From Tolypocladium sp. Sup5 PDA-1 (lineage: Eukaryota > Ascomycota > Sordariomycetes > Hypocreales > Ophiocordycipitaceae): a DNA stretch of 64,000 nt. Below, piece by piece: positions 44,801-56,565 of this stretch; within the stretch, counting starts at the first letter, position 1, and each line of letters starts with the position of its first letter. The DNA is taken from the NCBI GenBank assembly GCA_000750105.3, contig JPHH03000009.1:558001-622000 (forward strand). Direction: 5' to 3'. Position numbers and translations under genes: made by a program. The notes under the pieces were generated by a model. That model had not been told where the DNA came from and made no database searches. It saw only the letters and a list, made by a program, of their open reading frames with translations.

Positions 44801-47800
44801 CCATGTCCAACGTCTTTCTGGAGGCTTCGTCCTCACGATTATTGTTGGAGTATGTGGTCTGATCGGGTTCACTGTGGAATACTCGGTTGCTGTGGGCTTC
44901 GTCTTTGTCGCCTTTCTCGTCATCATCACCACCTACCTCAACCTGCTGGGTGTCATGGCCACGATGCACCAACGGGGAAGCCCCATCACCTCGGGACGCA
45001 CGGTTCTCTGGCGAACCATCCCGTTTCTTCTCCTGTCGCCAATCATCTCTTCCTTTATCAACGGCCACGATCTCGAAATCTATCTGCCCGTGACTTGTAC
45101 AGCCATTCTGCTCCTCTTATATCAGTATCGTCAGCTCTGTCACGAATGGGCTGGCTGGATGAAGAACATACCCGAGATTGCAGACAAGGATGTTCTGGAA
45201 TGGTACTTGTCCACGCCTGAGTCGCAAGCAAGCGACGAGGATATGGAGGAGAAAACGGACAGCCAGGGCAAAATCGCTCAAGAAGCTCTTCGCACGGCGC
45301 TCGCGTCATACACCCGGCGCAGCCGGGAAGCTGTTGACTCTGGACTGATGAGCGATGAGTTTGTCGGCCGCGTGGCCGGAGGCATGCCGTACATTGACTG
45401 GCTCTTCAAGAAGACAAACCCTGACGGCAACGTACCGGACCTCTTCAGCAGCGCTTGGTATACCCAGCTTGGCGAGGCCAAGAAACAGCAGCAGCAGATT
45501 TCACGCGGACTCAAGGAGCACAACATTATGATGCTCTTTCGCAACGCTCGGTATGATCTGGGGCAGAACCTGGGTCTGTTCCTGGTTGCCCTCATGGATC
45601 GATGGGTCAGCATCATCATGGGCGCAAGACAGCCCCACGTCAGCATATATACCGACTCTCGGGCTCGGTACGGCATCTGCTTTTGCATCCTGTACTTTTG
45701 CTTCGCGGTCATGCTGTTGGATGTCATCTTGCAGGACTACTGGAGCATTCGCTTCATATTGTCCAAGGAGAAGCTCGTCGACTACCGCCACTCACGAATG
45801 GTCGCCAGAGACTGGGAGAGCATGCGGCGCCAAAAGCTCTTCCAGGCACTGGCAAAGCTCTTCAGCCACATCATGTTTGTCTTTGGTGGCACGACCCTCC
45901 TTCTTTGGGCGTTTGTGGACAGCCCAGAGACAACGACCCTCTACTACCTCTACATCCTCGGATACACAAGTGTCATCGTCTTTCAGTTCAACCGATGCTT
46001 CACCACGAACGTCCGCGTCCACGTCATCATCATCTTCGCCTCCGCCGCCGTCGGATTCATAGTGGGATGTACGCTACATGCCGTTCCTGCGACTGCCGGG
46101 TGGCTATACTCTGATGTTCTGGCTCAGAATGTCGCTGCTGTGTCCGCGGCGCTGGGGACCCTTCTCTGGGCGTGGAGAGACTGGACCGCTCCCAACACTG
46201 CGGCATCGACAGCTCCCACGGGCACCTACAAACGTGACATTTGGGCCCAGCGCAATCTCAGAGCAGAAAATGACGCCGAGTCAAAGGTCGTGGTCAGGAA
46301 GGCCCTAAAGGTCGCCGGCGCCGTCACGAAGCACGACGATGGCTCCGTCATGAGTAAAAAGATTACCCAGCTCCTGCACCGAAGTCTCACGAACCCCAAT
46401 GGGACCGTCGCACGAACACCGTGGGCAGCCGGGATCATCAGAACAGCCATCGAGAAGTGGGAGGAAGGTCACATCAAGATCACCATTGTCAGCCAAGAGA
46501 AGTTCGCTGAGGCTGGCCTGAAGGATATCTGCTCGTTCAGCCAGCTGGATGGCGAAATACTCAAAGTCACAGCTGGTTTCTTGCGAGAGACGGAGCTCCG
46601 CTTGCCTTCTTGGAAGTCTCAATTGGCAACAATGGTCGCAGAGTCCCTGCTGTACCATGTGGCCCGGGTGGACGGGATGCTATCGCACTCCCAAGCCGTT
46701 CAGGCGGAGCATTTCCTCCATCGCTCCTCGGCCATGTCTAAGCGGATTGAGCTTGAGCTTGCTCTTGCAGACGTCAACAACCTCGCGCGATTTGTCCGGA
46801 AGAGTAACTCGGAGCTCATGCGGCATCTTTGCCTGGATGTGAATGTAGACTCCAACTGGGATACCGTCCCCCTGAGTGCAAGAAAAGCCATATTTGCCCG
46901 AATCACTGGGCAACAGGTGGCATTCTCTCAGGAGTTTTGCCAATGGCTATCGGACAGCGATATCGACTTGCAGGCCCTCGAGTTCCATCTTCAGCTGACT
47001 CTTCACATTTTCCACAAGTCTGACGAACGATACAAGACGGCCATTTACTTTTCTCGCAGCAATAGCCCGGGCGCCGTGGGACCCGTGGCGGAACTGAAAC
47101 CCGTGCGCATCAACGGCTCCCGCGCACCTGGCAGCCTCCGCGCGTTGGTAAAGTTTCCCCTGGCTTTCGTCAAGTGGGTAGCTCTCATATCCGGGGGAGG
47201 GTCGGATATTGAGAGAGAACTCTCGTACTGCCTGCGAAGGGTGTACTTTCGCCGCTCTATTCTTTACGTCACCCTCCTCTTGTGGAAGATGTGCTGGATG
47301 ATGAAGAACTTTTGGGTTTATACGCTGTTGGTGTATCATCGCCCGGCCCTTGTCAGCATCAAACGACTCGCTCGGAAGGGAGCACGTCGCGTCATCGCGA
47401 GGAATTCCATCACCGTGGAATGCCGTCGCAAAACCATTACCGGGTTTGCCGTCAATGGTGATGATGGAACCATGACGCTGGAGGCCTATGACGGAAACCT
47501 GCAGGAGCATCCACAAGACAAGGAGCCCATCTTCACCGCAACTTACGACGAGGATTTCCGGCTCACCAGTCGAGTCGACAACCAAGGCAACACTTCGACA
47601 TATCAATACAATCCTGGTAGTCGGCAGCGGTGGCCCATGTCCAGGGAAGTCGTCGACTCCAGCCGCCGAACAATCAGCTTCTACGACAAACACGGACGCA
47701 CGATGCACGGCGTCCTGTCTCTAGGTTCAGCAGCGTATGCTTTCTACTATCACTACAAGGCTACCCCGAAGGGGAGCCCTGATCTGCTTCGTGCCGACTT

Positions 47801-50653
47801 CAAGCCTCTGAACGCGGGCTCCAACGACAGACTATCGGTTTTCTGGGGCGTACCGTTGAGCAACGGGGCAGAGTTCTACAACTGGGCTCCGTCGGAAAAG
47901 ATACGCCGCATTGTCAGAGTCATCGACGGGAAGACGTTTGTTACAGAGACTGAGTACCACCACCGTCGTGACCCCGTCAGCGTCACGATTCTCGAGGAAG
48001 AGAATGATCGCAAAACAGCCATCGCTCAGCCTCCGAAAGTCTTCCCCGAGGAGGACCTACTTCTGATTCGCCCCCGCAATCTCATGTTTGACTCAGACGA
48101 TGTGCTCATCCACCATGGCCTTCTTCAGGTCAAACGCATGAGGCACGCTGCCAACAAGAAGCGGTCCATCATTCCGCACTGGAGCTCCTTGCCCCTGTGG
48201 GGAAAACGAGTCTACCGCCCGGTACCGACCTGGCGCATCCGAACAGAACTGTGGCGCGGTTGGCTGAATGGCACTCTCGATGCCGTCACCGCATGCTGGA
48301 TAGATGAGCTTGTCCTTCGTGAAGAGCCACTGCTTCGCAAGTATTGGCGTGCGCGAGACACTGGGAATCTCGACGCCGCCAGACTCGCACTGGACGACGG
48401 CATCGACCAGATAGTCTCGGCGATCGAACTTGAGACGGAAGTCTCAGAACTCTGCCTCCTTCCCATCAGGACCGCTGACCTGTACGCAATGGGGCTCGGA
48501 AAGGACGCCACTCAGGTTACGAATAGACCCCAAGATTGCTACAACGACACCAAGGACCGCATATCGGTCATCGTCAACGACATCGGGTGCTGGCCGGAAG
48601 CTCCAGGCGGTGTCTCGAACTGCAGACGAGACTTGGTCAACGGCCACAGCACTATACGAAACCATGTGCTGGCAGAATGCGCCAACGAGTTTGGCATCCC
48701 CCGATTCCAGATTGAGAGGAATGTCCAGTCGCTCAAGTTGCTTCCACTATGGGGGCTCGACGGGAAGGATGCGCATCACGGACTCATTGACAACATCCTG
48801 CAGTCTCAGGTCGATGACAAGATCCACGACACGGACGTCCAGAGGGATATTGCCGGCGTCTTCGTTCCCCTGTTGAAGGACTTTGTCAAGGGAGCTCGCA
48901 CAAAGCGCTACTCCCGCGCTGATTTGATCAAGTACACAAACGTCATGCTCTCGATCTCAAAGTACTACGAGCACAAGGACTACAACTGTACTTGGAATTC
49001 CAAGGAAGTCGAGGACGCGTGGGCTGAGGCATGGCTGATGCCCTACAACGACCCCAATATCAACGACCCTTCCGATTACTTTGACATCGAGCGCCCCAGC
49101 TTCTACGACTTTCGAGAGGCAATGGGAATCTACATGGCTTATTTCTTCATCTTTTCCGTCAAGGTTCCCGAGGAGTGCCCCCGTGTTTTCCAGAGCACGC
49201 ACCATGGAATCAGCAGCCTGTTCGGCATGATCCTCAAGTACCGCCGAGGCGTGACGTTTGGAATCTGGGATCACGCAATTCTGTGGCGGGAATCCTGTCT
49301 CAACATCAGCCCTGCTCAGTGCGAGCTGCCCATCTCGGTGCAGTCGATGTTGCTGTGTGGGATCCGCATGGCGACCCGACTGGCCTACTTCCACGCCGAC
49401 GTTGTCACGCCGTGCACGTCGCTATTCAACCCGCAAGTCAAACCCCTGGAATTCTCCTCGACGTATTTGCTAACAATGTTTGCAGTATGTGGGAAACCGA
49501 ACTCGGCAGTGACAGAGGCAAGCTCTGCAACAGAAACCATTTCCGCCGCAAGATTGATCCAATCGTCAACGGCATCAGCAACATGGACTCGTTCACGCCA
49601 GTAGACAAAGTGCGCACCGACAAGCCTACAGTGGTCATGTTGTCCAATGTCCAATTCATCAAGGGCATCAAGACGGCCATTCTGGCGGCGGATGTCATCG
49701 TCAATCGCTACGGCTTCAAGGATTACAAGCTCATGGTATACGGAGCCAAGGATCGCCAACCGTCCTACGCTCTCGAAATGGACAAGCTCATTGTCAAGTG
49801 CAATCTCTCTGACAATGTCATTCTTGCTGGGTTCGGCAAGCCCAAGGAGGTGCTGAAAGACGCTTGGCTCTTCATGAACTCATCTGTATCCGAGGGGCTC
49901 CCGCTGGCTATCGGAGAGGCTGCTCTCGCCGGTGTTCCCATTGTTGCCACAGAGGTCGGAGCAACGGCGTTGGTCATGACAGACCCAAACGATTCAGAGC
50001 AAAGATACGGAGAGGTTGTGGCGCCAAACGACCCCGTGGCCCTTGCAAGAGCACAACTGAACATACTCTGCATGGTCGGTCCGTGGACCAAATTCACAGA
50101 CGAAAGCGAAGACGCGGTGCCTCCGTCGCTTCCAGATGAAGTTACCCCAGACGATGTTGAATGGTTGTCTCAGCGGATGCACGAGAGGAGCGACGACCGC
50201 CGCAAGCTCGGCCTCCTCTCCCGCGAGGTGGTGCTACACAGCTTCCACGGAAACCGATATCTGCGGGAGCACGAGCAAATGTACTGGATCCAGTGGCACA
50301 TGGCCAAGATGCGAGCCGACATGGCTCTCATGGGGTCCTCGAAGAACGCCTTCAAGTTCGGATCGTCGGCCCCCCTGAGGTACACGGACGAGGAGCCGAA
50401 CGAGGATGAAGTTGACGAGGCAACCGAGGAAGCGGAGGCGGCGAAACATGCAGAGGAGGAGGGTCTTTTAAGGGAAACAGTCATGTTGCCAGAAGTGCAA
50501 CGCGACCTTGAAGCCCAATTCGGGGAAAAGGAGGGCAGGTTTTCACGCATATCGAGGCTACTGCGAGAGCCCAGACGTGATTTTGACTTTGATGCCGGCT
50601 CATACATGGCGGACTCTGGAAGGTCGAGTCGATTTAGCAGTTGGCAGGGGTAG
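41813..50653 (+). CDS. gtb3: Gtb3-like giant membrane glycosyltransferase (GT4), GAG cluster
   Basis: Exons 41813-42042, 42094-42970, 43020-49432 and 49486-50653 give 2895 aa. Introns 1 and 2 are ordinary (GTAAGT...CAG, GTGAGT...CAG). Intron 3 is a GC-AG intron (GCAAGT...TTTGCAG, branch GCTAAC) joining FNP to MWETELG. An N-terminal membrane helix (residues ~50-68) leads into a large cytosolic region. A multi-helix membrane block spans about 890-1420 (IFCLPAIVDVLLLTFVG, GGFVLTIIVGVCGLIGFTVE). A large middle region is followed by a GT4 module with VVTPCTSLFNP, NGISNM, SNVQFIKGIKTAI and the EX7E motif SEGLPLAIGEAALAG (~2640). This is the predicted GAG polymerase, with polymerisation and export probably in one chain. 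The C-terminal ~130 residues are acidic and disordered. Confidence 0.93.
49433..49485 (+). other. GC-AG intron in gtb3
   Basis: A 53-nt intron with donor GCAAGT, branch sequence GCTAAC and acceptor TTTGCAG. No GT donor nearby keeps the frame: the GTCAAA three bases inside would give phase 0, while the downstream exon needs two bases from upstream. Without this splice the reading frame appears broken between two clearly homologous halves of the protein. Confidence 0.85.
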
Positions 50654-51923
50654 CATAACAGCGGCCATGATTTACAAAGGCTGGAGTCTGGCGTTGGGAT
50701 TTGGGGCCTTGGGCGCCGAGATTCGGTGCAGGGAACAAAGCGAATGCTTCATCACATTTTAATTTGTACTTCTTTATTCGCAGAGATGGAAGATCTCTGT
50801 ATACATAGAAGACTTTAATCTTCAGTGGTACCCCCGCGCAAGCGCAAGTACCGATACCTATTAAACTCGCTACCTTTGCCGCAATATTCCATACCGCAAC
50901 TACGCATTTAAGTCTACTAAAAACCTCGCGATACGTACGGGAAAGCTTGCATACTGTTTGTCTTGGTTAAAATAGTTGTATTCAAAAATTTGCGGCGCGC
51001 ACGGGCTATTATTATGGTCCAAGCTCTCTCTGTAAATAGAGGTTTGATCTCTGCAAATGGCAATCCTCTTTTAGTTTCATCTATTTCGTACATTGACGAC
51101 TTGGACACACCTGCCGTTGGAGCGTCGCGCCATGTTGGAGGTTTCTACGAAGCTGCTCCTTGTTAACCCGGGGAAGTATCGCATTTGCTTCTAATTTGTA
51201 GAGGAAAGCAGCAAAGTGCTTTACGCCGTCGATTTCGAGCCTCGGGTCGCCGCTCATGTGCCGCGATTGCACTAAAAACGTGCTGCTAGGGACGTCTTTT
51301 CTCCTGCACCCGTGTATTATTTTTGCCTCGGGGACAAAGTGCAAAAGCCATCACATGGAGGTTACAGGAACTTGCAGCTCCATCCGATATCGACCGCAGC
51401 AAGGGGAGCCAAGGAGCGTACGAAGTTGCTGCAGTGGCTTGAGTGGTTGAGTGGGACCCTGCCGCGATGGATGGCGTCTGCCCCACCTCTAGCGTATTAC
51501 CATCCACTGGGAGGCTGCTGATTCTCACAGTCCTGATTGACCGCCTTGGACGTTGGGTGCCGGTGGTCGTTGGGACTGCGAATTACGTACAAACGCGACC
51601 ACTTGGACGTCCCGTGACGGCCATGAGCACGCGCTGCCTCCATCGTGAGGCAGGGAGGTGAGAGGCTCTTGTAGCAGAGTAAGTTCGTCTTCACAATGGC
51701 GTCGTCGTCTACCCACGGAGTGCTTTGGCGTACTCCGTAGGTGGGCATGAGTGACAGCACACAGGTGGGCCAGGTACCTGACCCTGTGCGAATCGCGCCC
51801 AATCCACCGTCACCTTATCAAATGCCGCCCCGCCGTCGAAAACCTTGGTCCGATGCGGCGGTGACTGTTCTGTTTCCTCCTCCAACCCAACATCACCACC
51901 GAAAAAGTGCCAATTGACTCGTG
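50654..51923. other. intergenic between gtb3 and ILV1
   Basis: A 1.27 kb spacer between two genes on the same strand: the 3' UTR of gtb3 (AT-rich, 50760-51100) and the ILV1 promoter and leader. One TACTCCGTA (reverse complement of the recurrent 9-mer) lies at 51731-51739. An upstream reading frame at 51822-51917 is listed separately. Confidence 0.5.
51822..51917 (+). promoter_or_regulatory. upstream reading frame in ILV1 leader, same frame as ILV1
   Basis: ATG at 51822, 31 codons, stop TGA at 51915-51917, then CTC GTG and the ILV1 ATG at 51924. It is in the same frame as ILV1, so only one stop codon separates them. The peptide starts MPPRRRKPWSDAAVTVLF, basic and hydrophobic like a mitochondrial presequence, while the ILV1 N-terminus as annotated is not. 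Whether the mRNA includes this ATG is unknown. Confidence 0.45.
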
Positions 51924-53713
51924 ATGCCGTCGTCCAGCGGGCTCCCGGCCACCAACGGCGCCGTCCAGGGCTCCAATGGCCACTCGCGGCCGGAGACGCC
52001 CACCGGCAGCATGGTCCTGACCGAGTACAGCGTCAACCCGTCGCCGCCATCGGAGGAGAAGCGGGCGCGCATCAGGGAGGTCGTCCCAGAGGACTTTTTG
52101 CTGCCCAACGGCTACCCGGATGTGAGTGACTGCGGCTGCGTGTCCATACGACGGAAGCAGAGGCTAACCGCGCATCTTGACGGCAGTACCTGCGAATGAT
52201 TGCCAGCGCCACGTCCCGCGTCTACGAGGCCTGCAACGTCACCCCCCTGACGCACGCCGTCAACCTCAGCAACCGCCTCGAGTGCAACGTCCTGCTCAAG
52301 CGCGAGGACACGCAGCCCGTCTTCAGCTTCAAGCTGCGCGGCGCGTACAACAAGATGGCGCACCTCGACCCCGCGCAGAGCTGGAAGGGCGTCGTCTGCT
52401 GCTCCGCCGGCAACCACGCCCAGGGCGTCGCCTACTCGGCCCGCAAGCTCAAGATCCCCGCCACCATCATCATGCCCGAGGGCACCCCCAGCATCAAGCA
52501 CAAGAACGTCGCGCGCCTCGGCGGCCACGTCGTCCTGCACGGCGCCGACTTTGACGCCGCCAAGGAAGAGTGCGCCCGCCGCGAGAAGCTCGACGGGCTC
52601 ATCAACATCCCGCCGTTCGACGACCCCTACGTCATTGCCGGCCAGGGCACCATCGGCAACGAGCTGTTCGGCCAGGTCAACATGTCCAAGGTCGAGGCCA
52701 TCTTCTGCTGCTGCGGCGGCGGCGGGCTCATCGCCGGCATCGGCCTGTACGTCAAGCGGATGGCGCCGCACGTCAAGGTCATCGGCGTCGAGGCCCACGA
52801 CGCCAACGCCATGGCCCAGTCGCTGCAGAAAGGCGAGCGAGTCGTGCTCAAGGACGTGGGGCTGTTTGCAGATGGCGCGGCCGTCAAGACGCTCGGCGAG
52901 GAGACGTTCCGCATCGCCCAGGAGGTGGTGGACGAGGTCGTCGAGGTGTCCACCGACGAGATTTGCGCCGCCATCAAGGACATGTACGACGACACGCGAT
53001 CCGGCCTGGAGCCGGCGGGGGCCCTGTCCATTGCCGGGCTGAAAAAGTACGTGGCAGAGCGGCCGTCTCATGACTCGAGCCGGACGCTCATCGCCGTCAC
53101 GTCGGGCGCCAACATGAACTTTGACCGGCTTCGGTTCGTGGCCGAGCGCGCTACGCTGGGCGAGGGCAAGGAGGCGCTGCTCGCCGTGTCCATCCCCGAG
53201 CGGCCCGGTGCCTTTGCCAAGCTCATCGACACCATCATGCCCCATGCCGTGACCGAGTTTTCCTACCGGTACGCGACGGGCGAGAGTGCCAACATCATGA
53301 TTGGCCTGTCGTTGACGGCGCCGGCGAGCCAACGCAACGAGGAGCTGCGGATGCTCATCGAGCGCATCCGCGCCGAGGGCATGAGCTTGACGGACCTGTC
53401 GGGCGACGAGCTCGCCAAGAGCCACGTCCGGTACCTCGTCGGCGGGCGCTCCAGCGTGCCCAACGAGAGGCTCTACATGTTTAGCTTCCCCGAGCGGCCG
53501 GGCGCGCTGGAGAAGTTCCTGGTGACGCTGCGGCCCAAGTTCAACATCAGCCTGTTCCACTACCGCAACTACGGCGGGGACGTGGCCAAGGTGCTGGCGG
53601 GCATCTCGTGCCCTGAGGACGAGGCGGTGGAGCTGTCGCGGTTCCTGCGCGAGGTCGGGTACCCGTACGAGGAGTTGACGAACTCGGAGGTGTATAGGAC
53701 GTTTCTGTGTTGA
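51924..53713 (+). CDS. ILV1: Threonine deaminase (threonine ammonia-lyase), biosynthetic
   Basis: Exons 51924-52121 and 52187-53713 give 574 aa. The 65-nt intron starts GTGAGT and ends CAG. PLP-dependent fold II enzyme making 2-oxobutanoate from threonine, first step of isoleucine synthesis, in mitochondria. The PLP lysine is K115 in FSFKLRGAYNK. SAGNHAQGVAYSA and the phosphate-binding CCGGGGLIAGIGLYVK are intact. Two ACT-like regulatory domains fill the C-terminal third (VSIPERPGAFAKLIDTIMP and FSFPERPGALEKFLVTLRP), as in the isoleucine-inhibited, valine-activated form. The N-terminus (MPSSSGLPATNGAVQGSNGH) has few basic residues and is a poor presequence, a point discussed in the findings. 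A near Gcn4/Cpc1 site TGACTC lies four to nine bases before the ATG. Confidence 0.95.
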
Positions 53714-56565
53714 TGACATGACTGCATGCGGCGGTGATGCTGGTCGGCTGTCGTCGTGACCCGAGATCCCTGCGGGTCGATCCGTGCTTGGCGTTTTGGT
53801 TGGGCCGGGAGAATCAGGAGCCGACGATGCCGTCGACGCCTTTGTCGAGACTTTTCTTGACACCTCATTTTGGCTCTAGAAGGGGTTTGGATGCATGATG
53901 AGACTAGGATGAAGGTTGTGGTTTGCGTTTACGGGGTGTCTATAACGGCGTGTAGCCGATCTACCTGCCTCGTGTCGGGCCGTCTCATTCGAACCTGAAA
54001 GCTTAGTTGCAGCGGTACGTGAAGCACTTGGTATCCACGAGTTTTCAAGATGACCGCCCTGAAACAGGTCGGCTGCGAGGTCGGCGCGATGAAACAGATG
54101 CATCGCCTGTTGGGGATCCCTCGAAGGATTCCCGGGTTGCAACGGCGGTGCGACACGAGCGGGGGTGTTCCCGAGATCTCTGGTGCCCGCGCAGGGCAGG
54201 GATATGCCCTCGGTCTGGGCCAGGCTGGCCAGGGCCAACAGTCGGCGCGCGAGACGCAACGGCCCACGTTGGGCCCGTGTGGTGTGAGGCCAGGGTGAGA
54301 GTTGCAGCAGATCGGGGGATGCGCACGGGCGGTGCGGCATCTCGCTTAGCGATCACACAAGGCAGACAAATAGGGGAAAAAAACTTCCTGGAGCACGGCG
54401 CATCTCTGTGAGACGGTGTACGAGGAACGAGATACGTACGAGTAGTCTAAGAGTAGGTTCGTGAGCACACATCTCAGCCCAGGCGCGTAAATGAAGGCTT
54501 GGTGGGGGGCGTGATGGTTTGGTTTGGTCCCTGGGGGGGCCAGCGGATCGTTCGGGGCTGATGGCCCTCCATTGTTGGTCCGCGCCAAGTTGAAACGGAT
54601 TGCTTGCTGGATCTGCTTTGGCCTGCAGTTCCAGTCTAGCCCAGGCACCGGTCTTTTCTTGGACGCAAATGCCCCATTCGAGTCAGACAATAATAGTGCT
54701 GGAGTCGTCGCAGCGCGGCTCGCCGTGCGGACGATGCTCCACGGATGACGCGCCCCGGCCGAGGGCGGCAGCGGTGGCCAGTGAGATCGCGCGCCATTTG
54801 CGGCAGCCTGACGGGACCAGATCGACGCGGCACATTTGCATCACGGCCCAAGGTAGGACAAGATAGCGCTGCAGCGATGCTTGCTGGAAAGATTTGCGCG
54901 GAAATAGTGGAAGCCCAATTTCCACACGGTGGACTGAAAATTCATCGAAGCTTCCTCTTGACGCTGTACCTGCGCATTCGAGGGGCCTTCTACCGAGCTT
55001 CCATCGCTGGCGTCCCCACTCGCCGCCCACGGGAAGCACAACCGCCCGCGGGGGAGCCAGCGGGTGCCCCGTGCGCTGCACCGGTCATCTGCGGCAGGCC
55101 AGGGTGCTCCCTGGGCGGTACCTAAAGTTCCAGGGGAGGGATCGAGCTTCGGGTTGACGATGAGACAGAATGACGATGGACAGTTGGACACGGTGCGCAG
55201 CCCGGGGTGCGTTTTACGAAGGTAGAGCGCGGGAGTGGTCACGAGGGCGGCTGGGTTTTCCTCAGCAGTGTACGGAGTATTCAGGTCCGCCTTGCTTCGT
55301 ACCCAAGGTAGGTAGGTAAGGTTAGGCAGCCCGCGGTGATGATGGATGAATTGGCTTTCGTCTGGAAACCAAATCGGTCGCAGAGTGACAGCACCAGGCA
55401 CAATCAGACAAGACGGATGTTATGTTCCCATTCGCAGGAGATATCGGTACTTGGGCCTCCATTCTGGACTATTATTACGAGGGCGCTGCACGCGCATGTA
55501 CATCCATACCTACATACGGCACCTCCGGAGTCGCCGCCTGCTCGGGTCTCTCGTGCATGCAACGCAATGCAACCGCAACCGCCTCCAGCTCGAACCCACA
55601 GGGGCCACAGCGGCTGCGTCCAGCACCTGGTACCCACGGAGTCCCCTCGGAGGCGGGCTTGAGCTACCCCACGTCGAGCTGTCTTTCCTCTCTGGGCCGC
55701 CGCTCCCTCCGACCTGCTCCCATCTTCCGGCCATCCATCCATTCACACACTCAGCTTTCCCTCCTCTCGCCTCCGCTCAACGGCCCTTCGTCATCGCACT
55801 TTTTGTCTCACAATCTTCGCCCGACATTGAATCCGTGGCCGCTGCATCCACCGCTGCTGCGCTTTGCCTCACCTCGGCTTGCATGTACGTCCTGCGCCGT
55901 TGGGCTGTGGCTGTGGCGTAATCGCCATTCTAATCATCCACAGTCGAGGACCAGCACGCGACCGCCTCTCGCGAGAGCATCCGCTGCCGCCCCGAGGCAG
56001 CAAACACTCGCCTTTGTCGATTCCTGGGCGCCCTCGCCCATCAACTGCTGCCGTCCCTAGTCGGCCGTCTTATCTCGCGACCTCGACCTTGCGCGCGCAG
56101 CCGCCCCTCCCACCCAGAGCTGCCCGTGCTGCGACCAATTTTCGCCCCTTCACCTGCACGCTCGGTCGGACCGTCGAATGCTTGCCTCTGCCCGACCAAC
56201 AGACGAGTTCTCGTGCCAGACACCTGGGCAGGCGGCCGTGCGCTTGGGGTCCATCCCCGATCCGCTTGGGCAGAGCATGAAACGTCCCCACCGCGTCCAC
56301 GCCGACCTTGTTGTTGCCACGACTTCGAAACATACAGCGCCGGCCGGAAGTCACGAGAGCTGCTGCTGACGCGCGAGGCGACGATACGGCACGCACGTCG
56401 GAGCGACTCGGTCGCAGGCTCGCAGCGGCTGGACCGTAGAAGCCGCAGAAGCCGCGTGCAGCTAATAATAGCGGCGCACCTTTTGCTGGGGGGGCTCATC
56501 AGCAGAGATCGTCAGGCCACAAGGGCCTCGCTCATCACCCCCCCGCGCTCCAGAAGCAGATCGTC
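53714..56565. other. 2.85 kb intergenic and long leader
   Basis: A spacer between ILV1 and the CNB/F-box gene. One TACGGAGTA lies at 55271-55279, and a related CCCAAGGTAGGTAGGTA run follows near 55302-55318. The part from about 55400 onward is pyrimidine-rich and open in several frames (up to 212 codons) without any domain; it is probably promoter and 5' UTR. No gene supported. Confidence 0.5.

Noticed and set aside
49400..49500. Apparent frameshift or gene boundary splitting gtb3 in two
   Set aside because: A GC-AG intron with good donor, branch and acceptor restores one continuous frame across conserved glycosyltransferase sequence.
55422..56060. 212-codon frame upstream of the CNB/F-box gene
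   Set aside because: Ser/Pro/Arg/Leu-rich low-complexity translation of a pyrimidine-rich leader; several frames are open at once.
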